A stretch of DNA of 64,000 nucleotides from Legionella sheltonii (GTDB lineage: Bacteria; Pseudomonadota; Gammaproteobacteria; Legionellales; Legionellaceae), in NCBI RefSeq assembly GCF_026191355.1, contig NZ_JAPHOQ010000001.1:1-64000 (forward strand), read 5' to 3'. Shown here one piece after another: positions 37,199 through 47,618 of the stretch. Every line of letters starts with the position of its first letter. Within the stretch, counting starts at the first letter, position 1. Both the position numbers and the translations under genes were made by a program. The notes under the pieces were generated by a model that was not told where the DNA came from, made no database searches, and saw only the letters and a program-made list of their open reading frames with translations.

Positions 37199-37438
37199 TT
37201 TTTGTAAAAACCAAGAAAATATCTATAATTTATTGGTAGTAGTTGTAGTCTGAATTTTCTTTTTATAACTTCTATTTATGGCTGTATTCCATATTTGATT
37301 TTAGAAGATAATTTGTGGCATCGTCCTTTCTCAATCTATTACGAATCATGTTAGTGATTTATAAATGTTTATGGCATAATTGCCGTTTTTTTATTGATAT
37401 ATCGTTCATATGCGGTTGTTGAAACGAGGAGCAGGTTT

Positions 37439-39253
37439 ATGTGTGGGATTATGGGAGCTGTGTCTGAAAGGGATATCAGTAAAATTCTACTGGAAGGTCT
37501 ACGTCGCTTGGAATATAGAGGTTATGATTCAGCCGGCATTGCGGTAATCGATAATCAAGGGAATTTAAAGCGTGTGCGAATTCAGGGTAAGGTGCAAAAT
37601 TTAGCGGATGCAATGCAAGAAACCGCCATTGCGGGTAATACAGGGATTGCACACACGAGATGGGCGACACATGGTAAGCCCTCTGAGCAAAATGCTCATC
37701 CTCATTTATCCCATGGACAAATTGCATTAGTACATAATGGTATTATTGAAAATCATGAAAAATTACGTCATGAATTAATGATGAAGGGCTATCAGTTCAC
37801 CTCTGAAACCGATACAGAAGTGGCTGCTCATTTAATTCATTACCATTATCAACAGAATGAAAATTTACTCGCAGCAGTGCAAACTGCTGCTGCAGAAATG
37901 GATGGTGCGTTTGCTTTGGGTGTTATTCACCAACAAAGACCAATGGAGCTTGTTGCAGTTCGTAAAGGGAGCCCCTTGGTTGTTGGTTTAGGCATCGGTG
38001 AAAATTTTATCGCATCTGATGGTCTGGCATTAAAGTCTTTTGCACAATCAGTGATCTACTTAGAAGAAGGGGACAGTGCCTTTATTACCTCGAAAAGCGT
38101 GACCATCTATAATGCATCCAAATCGGTTGTTGAACGACCTCTTCATCCTTTAGCAAGTGATTCTGAAACGGTAAGCAAAGGGCCTTATCGGCATTTTATG
38201 CTTAAGGAAATCTTTGAGCAATCTAAGGTACTGACTGATACTTTAGAAGGTCGCATCAATAGCCTCGAAGTACTTAAAGCCAGTTTTGGTGAACGAGCCT
38301 CTCATGTATTTCCGATGGTAAAACAAATTCATATTGTTGCTTGTGGTACCAGTTATCACGCCGGAATGATTGCCAAATATTGGTTAGAATCTTTAGCGGG
38401 ATTACCCACGCAAGTTGAAATCGCAAGTGAATACCGCTATCGAGATGTTGTCGTACCCCAGGATACTTTATTTATTACCGTGTCCCAATCCGGAGAAACA
38501 GCAGACACGCTCGCTGCTTTGCAAAAAGCAAAAAATATGAATTATTTGGCCACCTTGGCTATTTGTAATGTGGCAACAAGTACTTTGGTCAGGGAGGCAG
38601 ACTGTGTTTTCCTAACGCGTGCTGGAATCGAGATTGGCGTGGCATCGACTAAAGCATTTACCACTCAATTAGTTGCTTTCTTGATGTTAGCCGCAGCACT
38701 TTCCCATGATCATCGGGCTAATGAAATCTTAAAACAATTGCAAGAGTTGCCTGCATGTTGCGAGCGTGCGTTAAAAATGAATGAAGAAATTGAAGATCTC
38801 GCATCTCTATTTGTTAATAAAGCACATGCTTTATTCTTAGGGCGCGGGGTGCAGTATCCAGTAGCTCTTGAAGGTGCTTTAAAGTTAAAGGAAATTTCTT
38901 ATATTCACGCAGAAGCCTATCCTTCTGGAGAGTTAAAACATGGTCCTTTGGCTTTAGTTGATGAAAATATGCCTGTCGTTGCCGTTGCTCCCAATGATGA
39001 ACTGCTGGATAAATTAAAATCTAATTTGCACGAAGTAAGTGCACGCGGTGGTCAGTTGTTTGTTTTTGTTGATAATACTCAGAACTGGCAAGCAAATGGC
39101 ACGCGTTTAATTAAGGTACCTTACTGTGGTCTATGGATCGCTCCAATAGTTTATACGATACCTTTGCAATTGTTGGCTTACCATGTCGCCGTTGCTAAAG
39201 GTACGGATGTTGATCAACCGCGCAATCTTGCCAAGTCAGTGACTGTTGAGTAA
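37439..39253 (+). CDS. glmS: Glucosamine-fructose-6-phosphate aminotransferase
   Basis: GlmS makes glucosamine-6-phosphate from fructose-6-P and glutamine. The catalytic Cys is exposed after Met removal (MCGIMGAVSERD), so the start is the ATG at 37439 with GAGGAG upstream; an upstream in-frame start at 37394 would bury this cysteine. GATase motifs include HTRWATHGKPSEQNAHPH. The SIS domains show ACGTSYHAGMIAKYWLE and TVSQSGETADTLAAL. The C-terminus DVDQPRNLAKSVTVE is exactly typical. The product has 604 residues, against 609 in E. coli. Confidence 0.98.
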   Translation: MCGIMGAVSERDISKILLEGLRRLEYRGYDSAGIAVIDNQGNLKRVRIQGKVQNLADAMQETAIAGNTGIAHTRWATHGKPSEQNAHPHLSHGQIALVHNGIIENHEKLRHELMMKGYQFTSETDTEVAAHLIHYHYQQNENLLAAVQTAAAEMDGAFALGVIHQQRPMELVAVRKGSPLVVGLGIGENFIASDGLALKSFAQSVIYLEEGDSAFITSKSVTIYNASKSVVERPLHPLASDSETVSKGPYRHFMLKEIFEQSKVLTDTLEGRINSLEVLKASFGERASHVFPMVKQIHIVACGTSYHAGMIAKYWLESLAGLPTQVEIASEYRYRDVVVPQDTLFITVSQSGETADTLAALQKAKNMNYLATLAICNVATSTLVREADCVFLTRAGIEIGVASTKAFTTQLVAFLMLAAALSHDHRANEILKQLQELPACCERALKMNEEIEDLASLFVNKAHALFLGRGVQYPVALEGALKLKEISYIHAEAYPSGELKHGPLALVDENMPVVAVAPNDELLDKLKSNLHEVSARGGQLFVFVDNTQNWQANGTRLIKVPYCGLWIAPIVYTIPLQLLAYHVAVAKGTDVDQPRNLAKSVTVE

Positions 39254-39352
39254 TAATGTGGCGGTTTTTTAAACGACTCACCCAGACTACTCCAGTAAGG
39301 TTTCGGGTGCGGTAATCAAATTGTTCTATATTTATGTTTTACGGGGATGTAA

Positions 39353-41695
39353 ATGACTCAAGAGATGTCGGGATTAGCTGCGATTATTGCGCAAGAGCTT
39401 AAAGTGAAACCAGCGCAGGTAGAAGCGTCCATTCGTCTGCTCAATGAAGGGGCAACAGTTCCTTTTATTGCTCGTTATCGCAAAGAGGCTACAGAAGGAT
39501 TAGATGATGTGCAATTACGTTTTATTGATGAACGTGTGCATTATTTACGAGAATTGGATGAACGTCGTGCTGTAGTTTTACAGTCTATCCGAGAACAAGA
39601 GAAACTCACTCCTGAGCTTGAAAAAAGCATTTTGGCTGCAGACACTAAAACTCGTCTTGAAGATTTATATCTACCCTATAGACCCAAGCGTCGGACTAAG
39701 GCTCAAATTGCCATAGAAGCAGGCTTAGAGCCATTAGCTCAGGCTCTTTGGAAAAATCCAGATCTGGATCCCGAAGAGCAAGCCGTGCAATTTATCAATC
39801 CTGAGGCTGGTGTTGAGGATGCAAAAGCAGCATTAGAAGGTGCGCGGCATATATTAATGGAGCATTTTGCAGAAGATGCCGATTTAATTAATGAGCTGCG
39901 TGAATATTTGTGGCAGCATGGTATTGTCAAATCAATAGGCAGCTCCAAGAAAAAAGAAACGGTAAACAAATTTTCAGATTATTTTGATTATGCCGAAGCA
40001 ATTAAAAAGATCCCTTCGCATCGTGCATTAGCTTTATTCCGTGGCCGTCGGGAAAGTGTTTTACAAGTGAGTCTTACTTTACCTGAGCACGAAGAAACCT
40101 ACGGTGAAAATAAATTAGCTGCGTATTTCAATATTGCTGACCATCACAGAAAAGCAGACAGTTGGCTCCTTGAAACCGTACGTCTGACCTGGAAGGTAAA
40201 ATTATTTACTAAATTAGAGTTGGAATTACTCACTCGTTTACGAGAAATGGCAGATGAAGAAGCAATAAAAGTATTTTCCAGAAATTTACGGGATTTGTTA
40301 CTTGCTGCACCAGCTGGTCCACAAATCACAATTGGCCTTGATCCTGGAATCAGAACAGGTGTTAAAGTCGTTGTCGTTGATGCAACCGGTAAGTTACTGG
40401 ATTACACCGTTATTTTTCCATTTGCGCCCCAAAATGAATGGCATCAGGGAATTACTGATTTGGCAAAATTGGCAGCAAAACACCAGGTCAATTTAATCAG
40501 TATTGGCAATGGAACTGGCTCTCGCGAAACAGAGCGCTTAGTTTCTGATTTAATAAAAATGTATCCTGATTTAAAACTGACTAAAATTATTGTGAGTGAA
40601 GCTGGTGCATCTGTTTATTCGGCTTCTGAAATAGCTTCTCAGGAATTTCCTGATTTAGACGTTACCTTGAGAGGGGCTGTTTCCATTGCACGTCGTCTCC
40701 AAGATCCTCTTGCTGAATTAGTCAAAATTGAAGCCAAGTCTATTGGCGTAGGCCAATACCAGCATGATGTGAATCAAACTCGCTTGGCGCGTTGTTTGGA
40801 TGGTGTAGTTGAAGATTGCGTGAATGCGGTTGGTGTTGATGTAAATACGGCTTCGGCGGCTCTTTTATCTCATATTTCTGGTCTTAATGAGGCTTTAGCC
40901 AAAAATATCGTCCTTTATCGTGATGAACATGGTGCTTTCAAAAACCGGATGGAGTTGAAAAAAGTAAATCGTATGGGTGAAAAAGCATTTCAACAAGCAG
41001 CAGGATTTTTACGTATCATGCATGGCGATAATCCTTTGGATGCCTCTTGTGTTCATCCAGAAGCTTATCCTTTAGTAGAAAAAATTATTGCAGATAAAAA
41101 AGTTGATATTAAGAAACTAATCGGCAATAAAGAAGTATTACACAGTGTGAATGCGGCAGAATTTATCGATGAGCAATTTGGTTTGCCTACCATAAGAGAT
41201 GTGTTGCGTGAATTGGAAAAACCGGGTCGCGATCCCAGACCGGAGTTTAAAACGGCACAATTTAAAGAAGGTGTTGAAGACATCGAACATTTACACGAAG
41301 GAATGATCCTTGAAGGGGTTGTCAGTAATGTAACTAACTTTGGTGCTTTTGTGGATATTGGTGTGCATCAAGATGGATTAGTTCATATCTCAGCGATGAC
41401 CAATAAATTTATTTCTGATCCACGTACCGTAGTGAAGGCCGGAGATATCGTAACGGTTAAAGTTATTGAAGTAGATAAAGAAAGAAAACGCATTGGCTTA
41501 AGTATGAAATTGGAAGATGAACCTGCGAGCCAAGCTGTTAAAAAAGTTGCAAAAACATCGGAAGTGAAAAAACAACCACCAGTTAAAAAAGCAGAGCATA
41601 AGAAAAAACCTGAGGCTAAAAAAGTTGAGCCGGTTAAAAAAACGGTATTTAATACGGCAATGGCAGATGCATTAGCCAAATTAAAGCGTAATTAA
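39353..41695 (+). CDS. tex: Transcription accessory protein Tex
   Basis: Tex is a conserved RNA-binding, RNA-polymerase-associated protein. At 780 residues the expected parts are in order: an N-terminal helical region ([20 protein letters not shown]) and a YqgF-like domain ([20 protein letters not shown]). HhH motifs follow ([38 protein letters not shown]), and then an S1 domain at about 647-720 ([20 protein letters not shown]). The tail after the S1 domain is unusually lysine-rich ([20 protein letters not shown]) and ends [14 protein letters not shown] precedes the ATG. Confidence 0.96.
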   Translation: MTQEMSGLAAIIAQELKVKPAQVEASIRLLNEGATVPFIARYRKEATEGLDDVQLRFIDERVHYLRELDERRAVVLQSIREQEKLTPELEKSILAADTKTRLEDLYLPYRPKRRTKAQIAIEAGLEPLAQALWKNPDLDPEEQAVQFINPEAGVEDAKAALEGARHILMEHFAEDADLINELREYLWQHGIVKSIGSSKKKETVNKFSDYFDYAEAIKKIPSHRALALFRGRRESVLQVSLTLPEHEETYGENKLAAYFNIADHHRKADSWLLETVRLTWKVKLFTKLELELLTRLREMADEEAIKVFSRNLRDLLLAAPAGPQITIGLDPGIRTGVKVVVVDATGKLLDYTVIFPFAPQNEWHQGITDLAKLAAKHQVNLISIGNGTGSRETERLVSDLIKMYPDLKLTKIIVSEAGASVYSASEIASQEFPDLDVTLRGAVSIARRLQDPLAELVKIEAKSIGVGQYQHDVNQTRLARCLDGVVEDCVNAVGVDVNTASAALLSHISGLNEALAKNIVLYRDEHGAFKNRMELKKVNRMGEKAFQQAAGFLRIMHGDNPLDASCVHPEAYPLVEKIIADKKVDIKKLIGNKEVLHSVNAAEFIDEQFGLPTIRDVLRELEKPGRDPRPEFKTAQFKEGVEDIEHLHEGMILEGVVSNVTNFGAFVDIGVHQDGLVHISAMTNKFISDPRTVVKAGDIVTVKVIEVDKERKRIGLSMKLEDEPASQAVKKVAKTSEVKKQPPVKKAEHKKKPEAKKVEPVKKTVFNTAMADALAKLKRN

Positions 41696-41724
41696 AAGCT
41701 GGGGTGGCGCTTGGTTAATAGAGT

Positions 41725-41828
41725 CCCCTCTCCTATCCGTGGGCGAGGGGTAGCGGTGAGGGTTCATTAGCTGTAGTCAACACCCTCATTCGCCCTTACG
41801 AGCACCTTCTCCCCATGGGGAGAAGGGA
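41725..41828. repeat. Modular repeat, copy 4 (Y then X)
   Basis: Module Y (41725-41763) comes first and module X (41782-41828, ACCCTCATTCGCCC... GAGAAGGGAT) second, both in the forward direction. This is the reverse order of copies 1 and 3, as if cut from a tandem X-Y-X-Y array at a different point. It lies between tex and yciA. Confidence 0.65.
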
Positions 41829-41886
41829 TTTTCTCTTAATTTAATGACCGTGTCCCCTGGCTACATCTAACATAAAATGGTGAATC

Positions 41887-42270
41887 ATGACCAATACCCC
41901 CAAAGGAGAGTTAACTATTCAGACTTTGGCGATGCCAGCAAATACGAACGCCAATGGTGATATATTTGGTGGGTGGATTGTGTCACAAATGGATTTAGCC
42001 GCAGGAATATTGGCGAAAAAATTAGCATTAGGACGTGTAGCTACAGTGGCTATTCATTCAATGAATTTCTTAAAACCAGTTCATGTGGGGGATCTTGTGA
42101 GCTGTTATGTCACTTTGGTGAAACAAGGCAATAGTTCTATGACATTTAATGTTGAGGTATGGGCTCATCCTGCGACTCAGAATGAAACGTATCAAGTCAC
42201 CGAAGGTGTTTTTGTTTTTGTTGCCATAAATGAAGAAGGTAGACCAAGAGAGGTGCCTAAAAAAATATGA
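41887..42270 (+). CDS. yciA: YciA-type acyl-CoA thioesterase
   Basis: The hot-dog fold enzyme hydrolyses acyl-CoAs. Family motifs are TLAMPANTNANGDIFGGWIV, QMDLAAGILAKK and FLKPVHVGDLVSCYV. The 127-residue length is normal. Its stop overlaps the start of the next gene by four bases (42267-42270), so the two are probably coupled. Confidence 0.93.
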   Translation: MTNTPKGELTIQTLAMPANTNANGDIFGGWIVSQMDLAAGILAKKLALGRVATVAIHSMNFLKPVHVGDLVSCYVTLVKQGNSSMTFNVEVWAHPATQNETYQVTEGVFVFVAINEEGRPREVPKKI

Positions 42271-43904
42271 CCCATAATTCGTCAGACCTATACCACCTAC
42301 TCACGGAAATGGCGACCCACATTGAACAAAATGCGGAACCGGATCCTCAGTTATATACTTTATTTTTTCAAGAACCTGAACTCGCTTTTAAATTAGTGGA
42401 TATCATTAATAACTTAGAAGAAAAGTTGGATGAAGGTCTTTCGGTTTATTCCGCATGTGTTTTTGCCTTAGATATTTGTGTCGCGCAGTTGCAAGGGGCT
42501 GCCGAAGGTAATAATAAAGTCACTGCAAAGGCATTAACTCAATTAATGAATCATTTAGCTGAAATGATTGATTCACGCAAACACACCCTTAGTTTTTGGC
42601 TCCCTATATTAAATTCCTTTTATGAATCGCATGTTGAATTGACTGAAGATTTAAAGGATGCCTATTACGATCTTGCCAGCGATGAGGAGGAATCGATTCC
42701 TGAAGGTGAACCGATATCACATTTGGATGCTATTCGTGATTTGATTCACGAATTATCTGACCTGAACGTTTTTGAAATCGCCGAAAATTTTTTCGCGCAG
42801 AGCTATGCAATGCCCGCGGACTTTTTTATCGATCTTATGGTCGATTTATATAATATCGAGGAGGGGGCCGATATTGCCTTGCTCATTTTATTACATCCTC
42901 AGGCTGAGGTGCGCGACATTGCGATTAATACACTGGGCCAAATTATAGAGTTGGTGACTTTTTCCTCTATATCTCTTTCACGTTTGCAGACCATTATGCA
43001 TTGGTATCCAGAGCGCTATCATGCACTATTTAATTCCTGGATAAAAACGCAACGTAAAAAAGGGGTTGTATTTGCACCGGAACAGGAAGCGGCTCAAGCG
43101 ACTATTCGAGCTACTGAGGTGGATGGTACAGGCTCACAAGGTATTTTTCTGAATGTACGTAAACAGAGGAAAAATAGACTGTGTGGTTTATTACTAAAGT
43201 ATGATTTAGGTATTAAAGATGCATGGATAACACCGGTCCTCTCAGCAAAAGATGTAAAGGATTATTATAAAAAGGCTTTTGATGAGAACGTGACGCTTCG
43301 TGAAGTCGATTTATCTTATTTCACCATGATGGTGGAACATTTCTTGGCGATAACAATAGAAAAAGAAGAGATTCCTAATATTCAATTTTTAGAAATTCAA
43401 GAACTATTAGGCATCCGCATACGCCCCGTGAAATTGGATTTAGATTATCTCTTTGAACAGATGAGTGTCCAAATCACGCCATTTACCCAAGAAGTAATTT
43501 CTGAATCGCTACGCCGTTCGAAATCATGGCTTAAAAGTAAATCATTTACTGAATCCTGGTATTTGGAAAATCCTTTAGTGGATAAGATTGTCAATCACAA
43601 CAGCACTTTTGTTGATGGAATTAGAGTGTGCAGCATGGAAGAGGCCATGGATGCAGTATTTGCTGAAGAAATGGAAATACACCGTGATAAATGGCAATTT
43701 CATTTTTTATGGATTGCCTTATGGATGAAAGCGAAGGAAAGGCGAAATGAAAAAATATGGCGTGATAGTTTTCTGATTGCTTATACAATTTATCAAGGTC
43801 AACCCTTGAAAGAGATTCCTGTTATGCAAGAGATTTGTAGGCAAACGGTGATTAATAGCGTGGAAACCATGCAAGAGAGACGAACACACCTAAGCCAGGA
43901 GTAA
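42267..43904 (+). CDS. Large helical orphan protein coupled to yciA
   Basis: The protein has 545 residues and no signal peptide or membrane segment. It is strongly helical and acidic in the first 200 residues (DDEEESIPEGEPISHLDAIR region). One segment resembles HEAT repeats (LLILLHPQAEVRDIAINTLG). The middle (around 270-300) turns basic, with KTQRKKG and RKQRKNR. I do not recognise the family. The four-base overlap with yciA and the short gap to ribE indicate one transcript, so it is more likely a housekeeping partner of unknown function than an effector. It ends QERRTHLSQE; this end is duplicated downstream. Confidence 0.8.
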   Translation: MTHNSSDLYHLLTEMATHIEQNAEPDPQLYTLFFQEPELAFKLVDIINNLEEKLDEGLSVYSACVFALDICVAQLQGAAEGNNKVTAKALTQLMNHLAEMIDSRKHTLSFWLPILNSFYESHVELTEDLKDAYYDLASDEEESIPEGEPISHLDAIRDLIHELSDLNVFEIAENFFAQSYAMPADFFIDLMVDLYNIEEGADIALLILLHPQAEVRDIAINTLGQIIELVTFSSISLSRLQTIMHWYPERYHALFNSWIKTQRKKGVVFAPEQEAAQATIRATEVDGTGSQGIFLNVRKQRKNRLCGLLLKYDLGIKDAWITPVLSAKDVKDYYKKAFDENVTLREVDLSYFTMMVEHFLAITIEKEEIPNIQFLEIQELLGIRIRPVKLDLDYLFEQMSVQITPFTQEVISESLRRSKSWLKSKSFTESWYLENPLVDKIVNHNSTFVDGIRVCSMEEAMDAVFAEEMEIHRDKWQFHFLWIALWMKAKERRNEKIWRDSFLIAYTIYQGQPLKEIPVMQEICRQTVINSVETMQERRTHLSQE

Positions 43905-44023
43905 GAAGAACCTACCTCATCCCAAGCGGAGCAAGGGATCTGCGCGTTGCGCTCGGGATGAAGCGAAAGGGGGTGGAAACCGCCAAAAAAGACGAACATA
44001 CTTGAGGCAGGAATAAGAGGAAT
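43860..44023. repeat. Imperfect ~51-bp direct duplication around a palindrome
   Basis: Copy 1 (43860-43910) spans the last 14 codons and stop of the preceding gene; copy 2 (43973-44023) precedes ribE. Both start GTGGAAACC, share GACGAACA and run to AGGAATAAGAGGAA or its variant, with a one-base gap and about ten substitutions. Between them lies a palindromic element (CATCCC at 43918 and GGGATG at 43955). The second copy supplies ribE's ribosome-binding site. Confidence 0.6.
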
Positions 44024-44025
44024 TC

Positions 44026-44640
44026 ATGTTTACCGGAATTATTGAAAAAAAAGGGACCGTGATTCGCAACATCAATCATGGTGATGCAAACCGATTGGTT
44101 ATTTCTTGTGGTTTTGAAGAACTACAAATAGGTGAAAGCATTGCGGTGAATGGCGTATGCTTAACCTTATTGCCTTCTGACGGGGCAAAGCTGAATTTTG
44201 ACCTTTCGCCTGAAACTCTAACTAGAACCACTTTAGGACATTTAAGAGTTGGGAATGAGGTCAATTTAGAACGTGCTATGCTTGCATCGACTCGCTTTGG
44301 TGGGCACTATGTAAGCGGGCATGTTGATGCAGTGGCACAAATTCAGGCAATAAAGCATATGAACGAATTTGTTGAAGTCGAGTTAAGCAGATTTGATGCC
44401 AATGCCATGTTGTATTTAATTCCTAAGGGGAGTATTACGGTTGAAGGGGTAAGCTTAACGATTAATTCAGTTGCAAATCAAAGCATCAAATTAATGCTTA
44501 TTCCACATACATTACTAAGTACAACCCTGTGCTACTTGAAGCAAGGACAAGAAGTTAATATTGAGTTTGACTACCTGGCTCGGATCGTTGCCCATCAGTT
44601 GCAAGTTGCCGGAAAGTTGAGTAATCAAATCCCGTTATGA
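44026..44640 (+). CDS. ribE: Riboflavin synthase, alpha chain
   Basis: The enzyme dismutates two 6,7-dimethyl-8-ribityllumazines to riboflavin. The lumazine-binding repeats are visible: MFTGIIEKKGTVIRN with IAVNGVCLTLLPSD, and the second half with SITVEGVSLTINSVANQ. At 204 residues it has the normal size. Its start is preceded by AGAGGA inside the duplicated segment. No other rib gene is adjacent. Confidence 0.96.
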   Translation: MFTGIIEKKGTVIRNINHGDANRLVISCGFEELQIGESIAVNGVCLTLLPSDGAKLNFDLSPETLTRTTLGHLRVGNEVNLERAMLASTRFGGHYVSGHVDAVAQIQAIKHMNEFVEVELSRFDANAMLYLIPKGSITVEGVSLTINSVANQSIKLMLIPHTLLSTTLCYLKQGQEVNIEFDYLARIVAHQLQVAGKLSNQIPL

Positions 44641-44655
44641 ATTAAGGAGTAGTTC

Positions 44656-45927
44656 ATGACCAAACATTTAACATCCCGATGGCATCGTCTTTTTTTTGCC
44701 ACGATTATTATAGGGGTTGTTTCTGGTTTTGGGGGGATGTTTTTAGCGATATTATTGCATTTTATCCAACACCTGGCCTATGAGCATACTGTATTTCCTA
44801 TTCTGGGCAATAAGAGTTTTTTATTTGTGGTCAGCGATTCAACTGCTCCAAGAAGAGTAGTCGCACTTCTGCTTTGCGGTTTTATTGCAGGTTTTGGCTG
44901 GTGGGCTGTCTTTCGCTATGGCAGCCCCTTAGTCAGTATAGCCAACGCAATCAAATCACCAAGACCCTACATGCCAATAAAGACCACTCTAACACATGTG
45001 CTGCTGCAAATTGTTACTGTGGCTTTGGGCTCTCCGTTGGGGCGTGAAGTTGCCCCACGAGAATTAGGGGCTACCTTTGCGTGTTGGTTTACTAACAAGA
45101 TGAAATTACATCCTAAAGAAAGTCAAATATTAGTGGCAAGTGCTGCAGGGGCAGGATTAGCAGCGGTTTATAATGTTCCTTTTGGTGGTGCTTTATTTAC
45201 CCTGGAAGTATTACTTGGAAGTTTTCGATGGTTTGCGGTAATCCCGGCAATTACTACTTCTGCGATTGCTGTGGTCATTTCCTGGATGGGACTTGGCAAT
45301 CAAACTATGTACCATATACCTGTTTTAATTTTGGATTATTCCGTAGTTATTTGGGCGATTATTGCCGGTCCTATTTTTGGTTTCTCGGCCTATTGGTTTA
45401 AAGAAATTACCAATAGAGTACAAAGTAAAGCACCGCGTAACTGGAGGATTATTGTTTTTTGCCTGTTCAATTTTTTCCTAATCGGCTTATTATCTATTTA
45501 TTTTCCGGCAATATTGGGAAATGGTCGCTCGGCAGCGCAGTTAGGATTTGATGGCAATATATTAGGTTTAAGTATTGCTGCGGTCCTATTAATACTGCGA
45601 GTGTTAATTGTATGTACCAGTATTCAAGCCGGTGCTGCAGGCGGTCTCTTAACCCCTTCGCTTGCCAATGGCGCTTTATTGGCTGTGGTGCTCGGCACGC
45701 TTTGGAGTTATTTATTGCCAGGCATCTCCATCGCTGCTTTTGCGGTGATTGGGGGAACCGCTTTTCTTGCCGCGGCGCAAAAAATGCCGCTTACAGCAAT
45801 TGTGCTTATTATTGAATTTACCGGCATCAACTTTAGCTTTTTTATTCCTATTCTTTTTGCAGTAGCCGGCTCAGCAAGCATGTTCAATTATTGCGCTACT
45901 AGACGAGTGGTTGCGGTGGCAAGTTGA
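44656..45927 (+). CDS. ClC-family chloride channel / antiporter
   Basis: The protein has 423 residues and about ten membrane segments. The selectivity region reads GSPLGREVAPRELGATF, which keeps the GRE glutamate but diverges from the common GREGP. The next signatures are AGAGLAAVYNVPFGGALFTL, then GAAGGLLTPSLANGALLAVV, then KMPLTAIVLIIEFTGINFSF. It belongs to a divergent ClC branch. AAGGAG before the ATG at 44656 lies just after ribE (15 bases), so they may be co-transcribed. Confidence 0.88.
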   Translation: MTKHLTSRWHRLFFATIIIGVVSGFGGMFLAILLHFIQHLAYEHTVFPILGNKSFLFVVSDSTAPRRVVALLLCGFIAGFGWWAVFRYGSPLVSIANAIKSPRPYMPIKTTLTHVLLQIVTVALGSPLGREVAPRELGATFACWFTNKMKLHPKESQILVASAAGAGLAAVYNVPFGGALFTLEVLLGSFRWFAVIPAITTSAIAVVISWMGLGNQTMYHIPVLILDYSVVIWAIIAGPIFGFSAYWFKEITNRVQSKAPRNWRIIVFCLFNFFLIGLLSIYFPAILGNGRSAAQLGFDGNILGLSIAAVLLILRVLIVCTSIQAGAAGGLLTPSLANGALLAVVLGTLWSYLLPGISIAAFAVIGGTAFLAAAQKMPLTAIVLIIEFTGINFSFFIPILFAVAGSASMFNYCATRRVVAVAS

Positions 45928-46136
45928 AAAATGTTTGTTTCACTGACAAATAAATGCTCTATTGAAGTTTCTATTGTTATTATTTGTTTTATGATAAATT
46001 TAGTGATTTGTCGTTTAAAATTATAAAATTCGCATATTTCAAATGCATAAGGAGATGAAAATAGTAGGATTTAAATTGAATTTTTATTAAATGATTTCAG
46101 GTTTATACTCTAAGTGTCAGAGATAAGGATGTTCAG

Positions 46137-47618
46137 ATGCGTCACGTTGTTCTTCTAAGACCACTCAATACTCAAAAATTTGTTTTCATTATCGCTTTAA
46201 TTTTATTAGCCATCTTATCCATTTTCAAATCGTGTCAGGTTGCCCAATTCCATAGAGATGCTCAATACTATATCCAGTCAAGCGTCTTATGGCCTAAAGG
46301 ACTTGTTACTTTTGCCGGAAGCTTAATTGGTGGTCGAGATCTGGTGGTGTTTTTTTACCATTTTTTCATGAAAAGTTTTGGGTATAGTGTTGACACACTC
46401 TCTTTAGCACTAGCAATAACCTATTTTTTTTCTGGTTTATTTTTAGTGACTATTATTTTTAAGTTTAATATATCGAATCTAATGAGGCTATGGATAAGTA
46501 CTTTTGTCCTTTTAATCTCCTATGTTTTACCTATATGGTCTTATCCGGCTAGCGATAATCTGGGAGCACTGGCTCTCGTAGGACTGTGGTTGCTCTACAT
46601 AATATCAGTTCAAACTCAAAAAAAATGGCTTATTTTTTTTGTGTATCCAATCTGTGTTGGAATTGCCTATCATGTACGCACGGAATTGCTATTATTTGGT
46701 TTATTCACTTTTATTGGAATTGTATTCCAATTTAAAAGAGCCTCTTACTTACAACGATTAGCGCTATTCTTAATAATACTTTTTTCTACTCAACTTGGTG
46801 CTTTTCTGATAGAAAAATCATGGATGCTCTGGGTGCCAGTAAAGAAGCCCTATGTATATAAAGGAATATTTTTATCTTTTCGTGCTTTTAACTTTGCATC
46901 TGGACGAAATGGGCCTAACAGTTCAAAACTATCTCATTTACTTCATTTGACATCTAATGAAAAAATTCCTTTTTGGGATGCGTTAGGAAGTACCTATTCA
47001 AAACTTGGTGCTGCAAAAAGCGATGAATTAATTTCGAAAGCAGGTTTTGAAGCTCTGTATCAAAATCCTTTGTCCTTCTTAAAAGAAATAACCCATATTG
47101 AATCAGAAACATTTAAATTAGAAATATCTGTACCATCATGGAGTGAGCAGGAGATGACGCAAAAGCGCGACCTATATGATTTGGATTTAGTACGAAAAGA
47201 AACTCAGATGAAGTTTGGTGGAGATGCTATCTTTCCCTTGGCTAAAATATTAATCTCTTCCGATTCATTGATTCATAATATGAGAGCTTTTTTGCCGCCA
47301 ATCAAAGCAGAAATGACGGTTCCATTTTCTTATCAGTTTGTATTTCCTATCTTTTTACTTACTCTCCTGGTAAAAGTAGATAAGCTAATCAGAACGCTAC
47401 TGTTGCCACCAGTAATTTATGCATTGGTACTAATTTTTTTAATTAATTTCACAGAAGGGTCTGTTGGGCGCTATTTAAATGGAATAATGCTTCTTGAATG
47501 GATAGTACTTTGGATTGCGCTCAACATGATTTTTGTTAAAAATTTGCGAGTAAAAGTGAATTTTTATCTCTCAAATACCATCAAAAGTGCTTTTTATAAG
47601 CAGGATAAGATAGCATAA
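46137..47618 (+). CDS. GT-C-like polytopic membrane protein
   Basis: The protein has 493 residues with about eleven membrane helices. The first outside loop holds FHRDAQYYIQSS, an acidic DA motif like the catalytic loop of GT-C transferases. A VRTELLLF helix follows, and a long loop of about 130 residues (around 235-370) lies between the later helices. I do not recognise a named family. It opens the polysaccharide region and precedes a methyltransferase after a 532-base gap. A role in moving a lipid-linked sugar across to LPS is inference. Confidence 0.7.
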   Translation: MRHVVLLRPLNTQKFVFIIALILLAILSIFKSCQVAQFHRDAQYYIQSSVLWPKGLVTFAGSLIGGRDLVVFFYHFFMKSFGYSVDTLSLALAITYFFSGLFLVTIIFKFNISNLMRLWISTFVLLISYVLPIWSYPASDNLGALALVGLWLLYIISVQTQKKWLIFFVYPICVGIAYHVRTELLLFGLFTFIGIVFQFKRASYLQRLALFLIILFSTQLGAFLIEKSWMLWVPVKKPYVYKGIFLSFRAFNFASGRNGPNSSKLSHLLHLTSNEKIPFWDALGSTYSKLGAAKSDELISKAGFEALYQNPLSFLKEITHIESETFKLEISVPSWSEQEMTQKRDLYDLDLVRKETQMKFGGDAIFPLAKILISSDSLIHNMRAFLPPIKAEMTVPFSYQFVFPIFLLTLLVKVDKLIRTLLLPPVIYALVLIFLINFTEGSVGRYLNGIMLLEWIVLWIALNMIFVKNLRVKVNFYLSNTIKSAFYKQDKIA

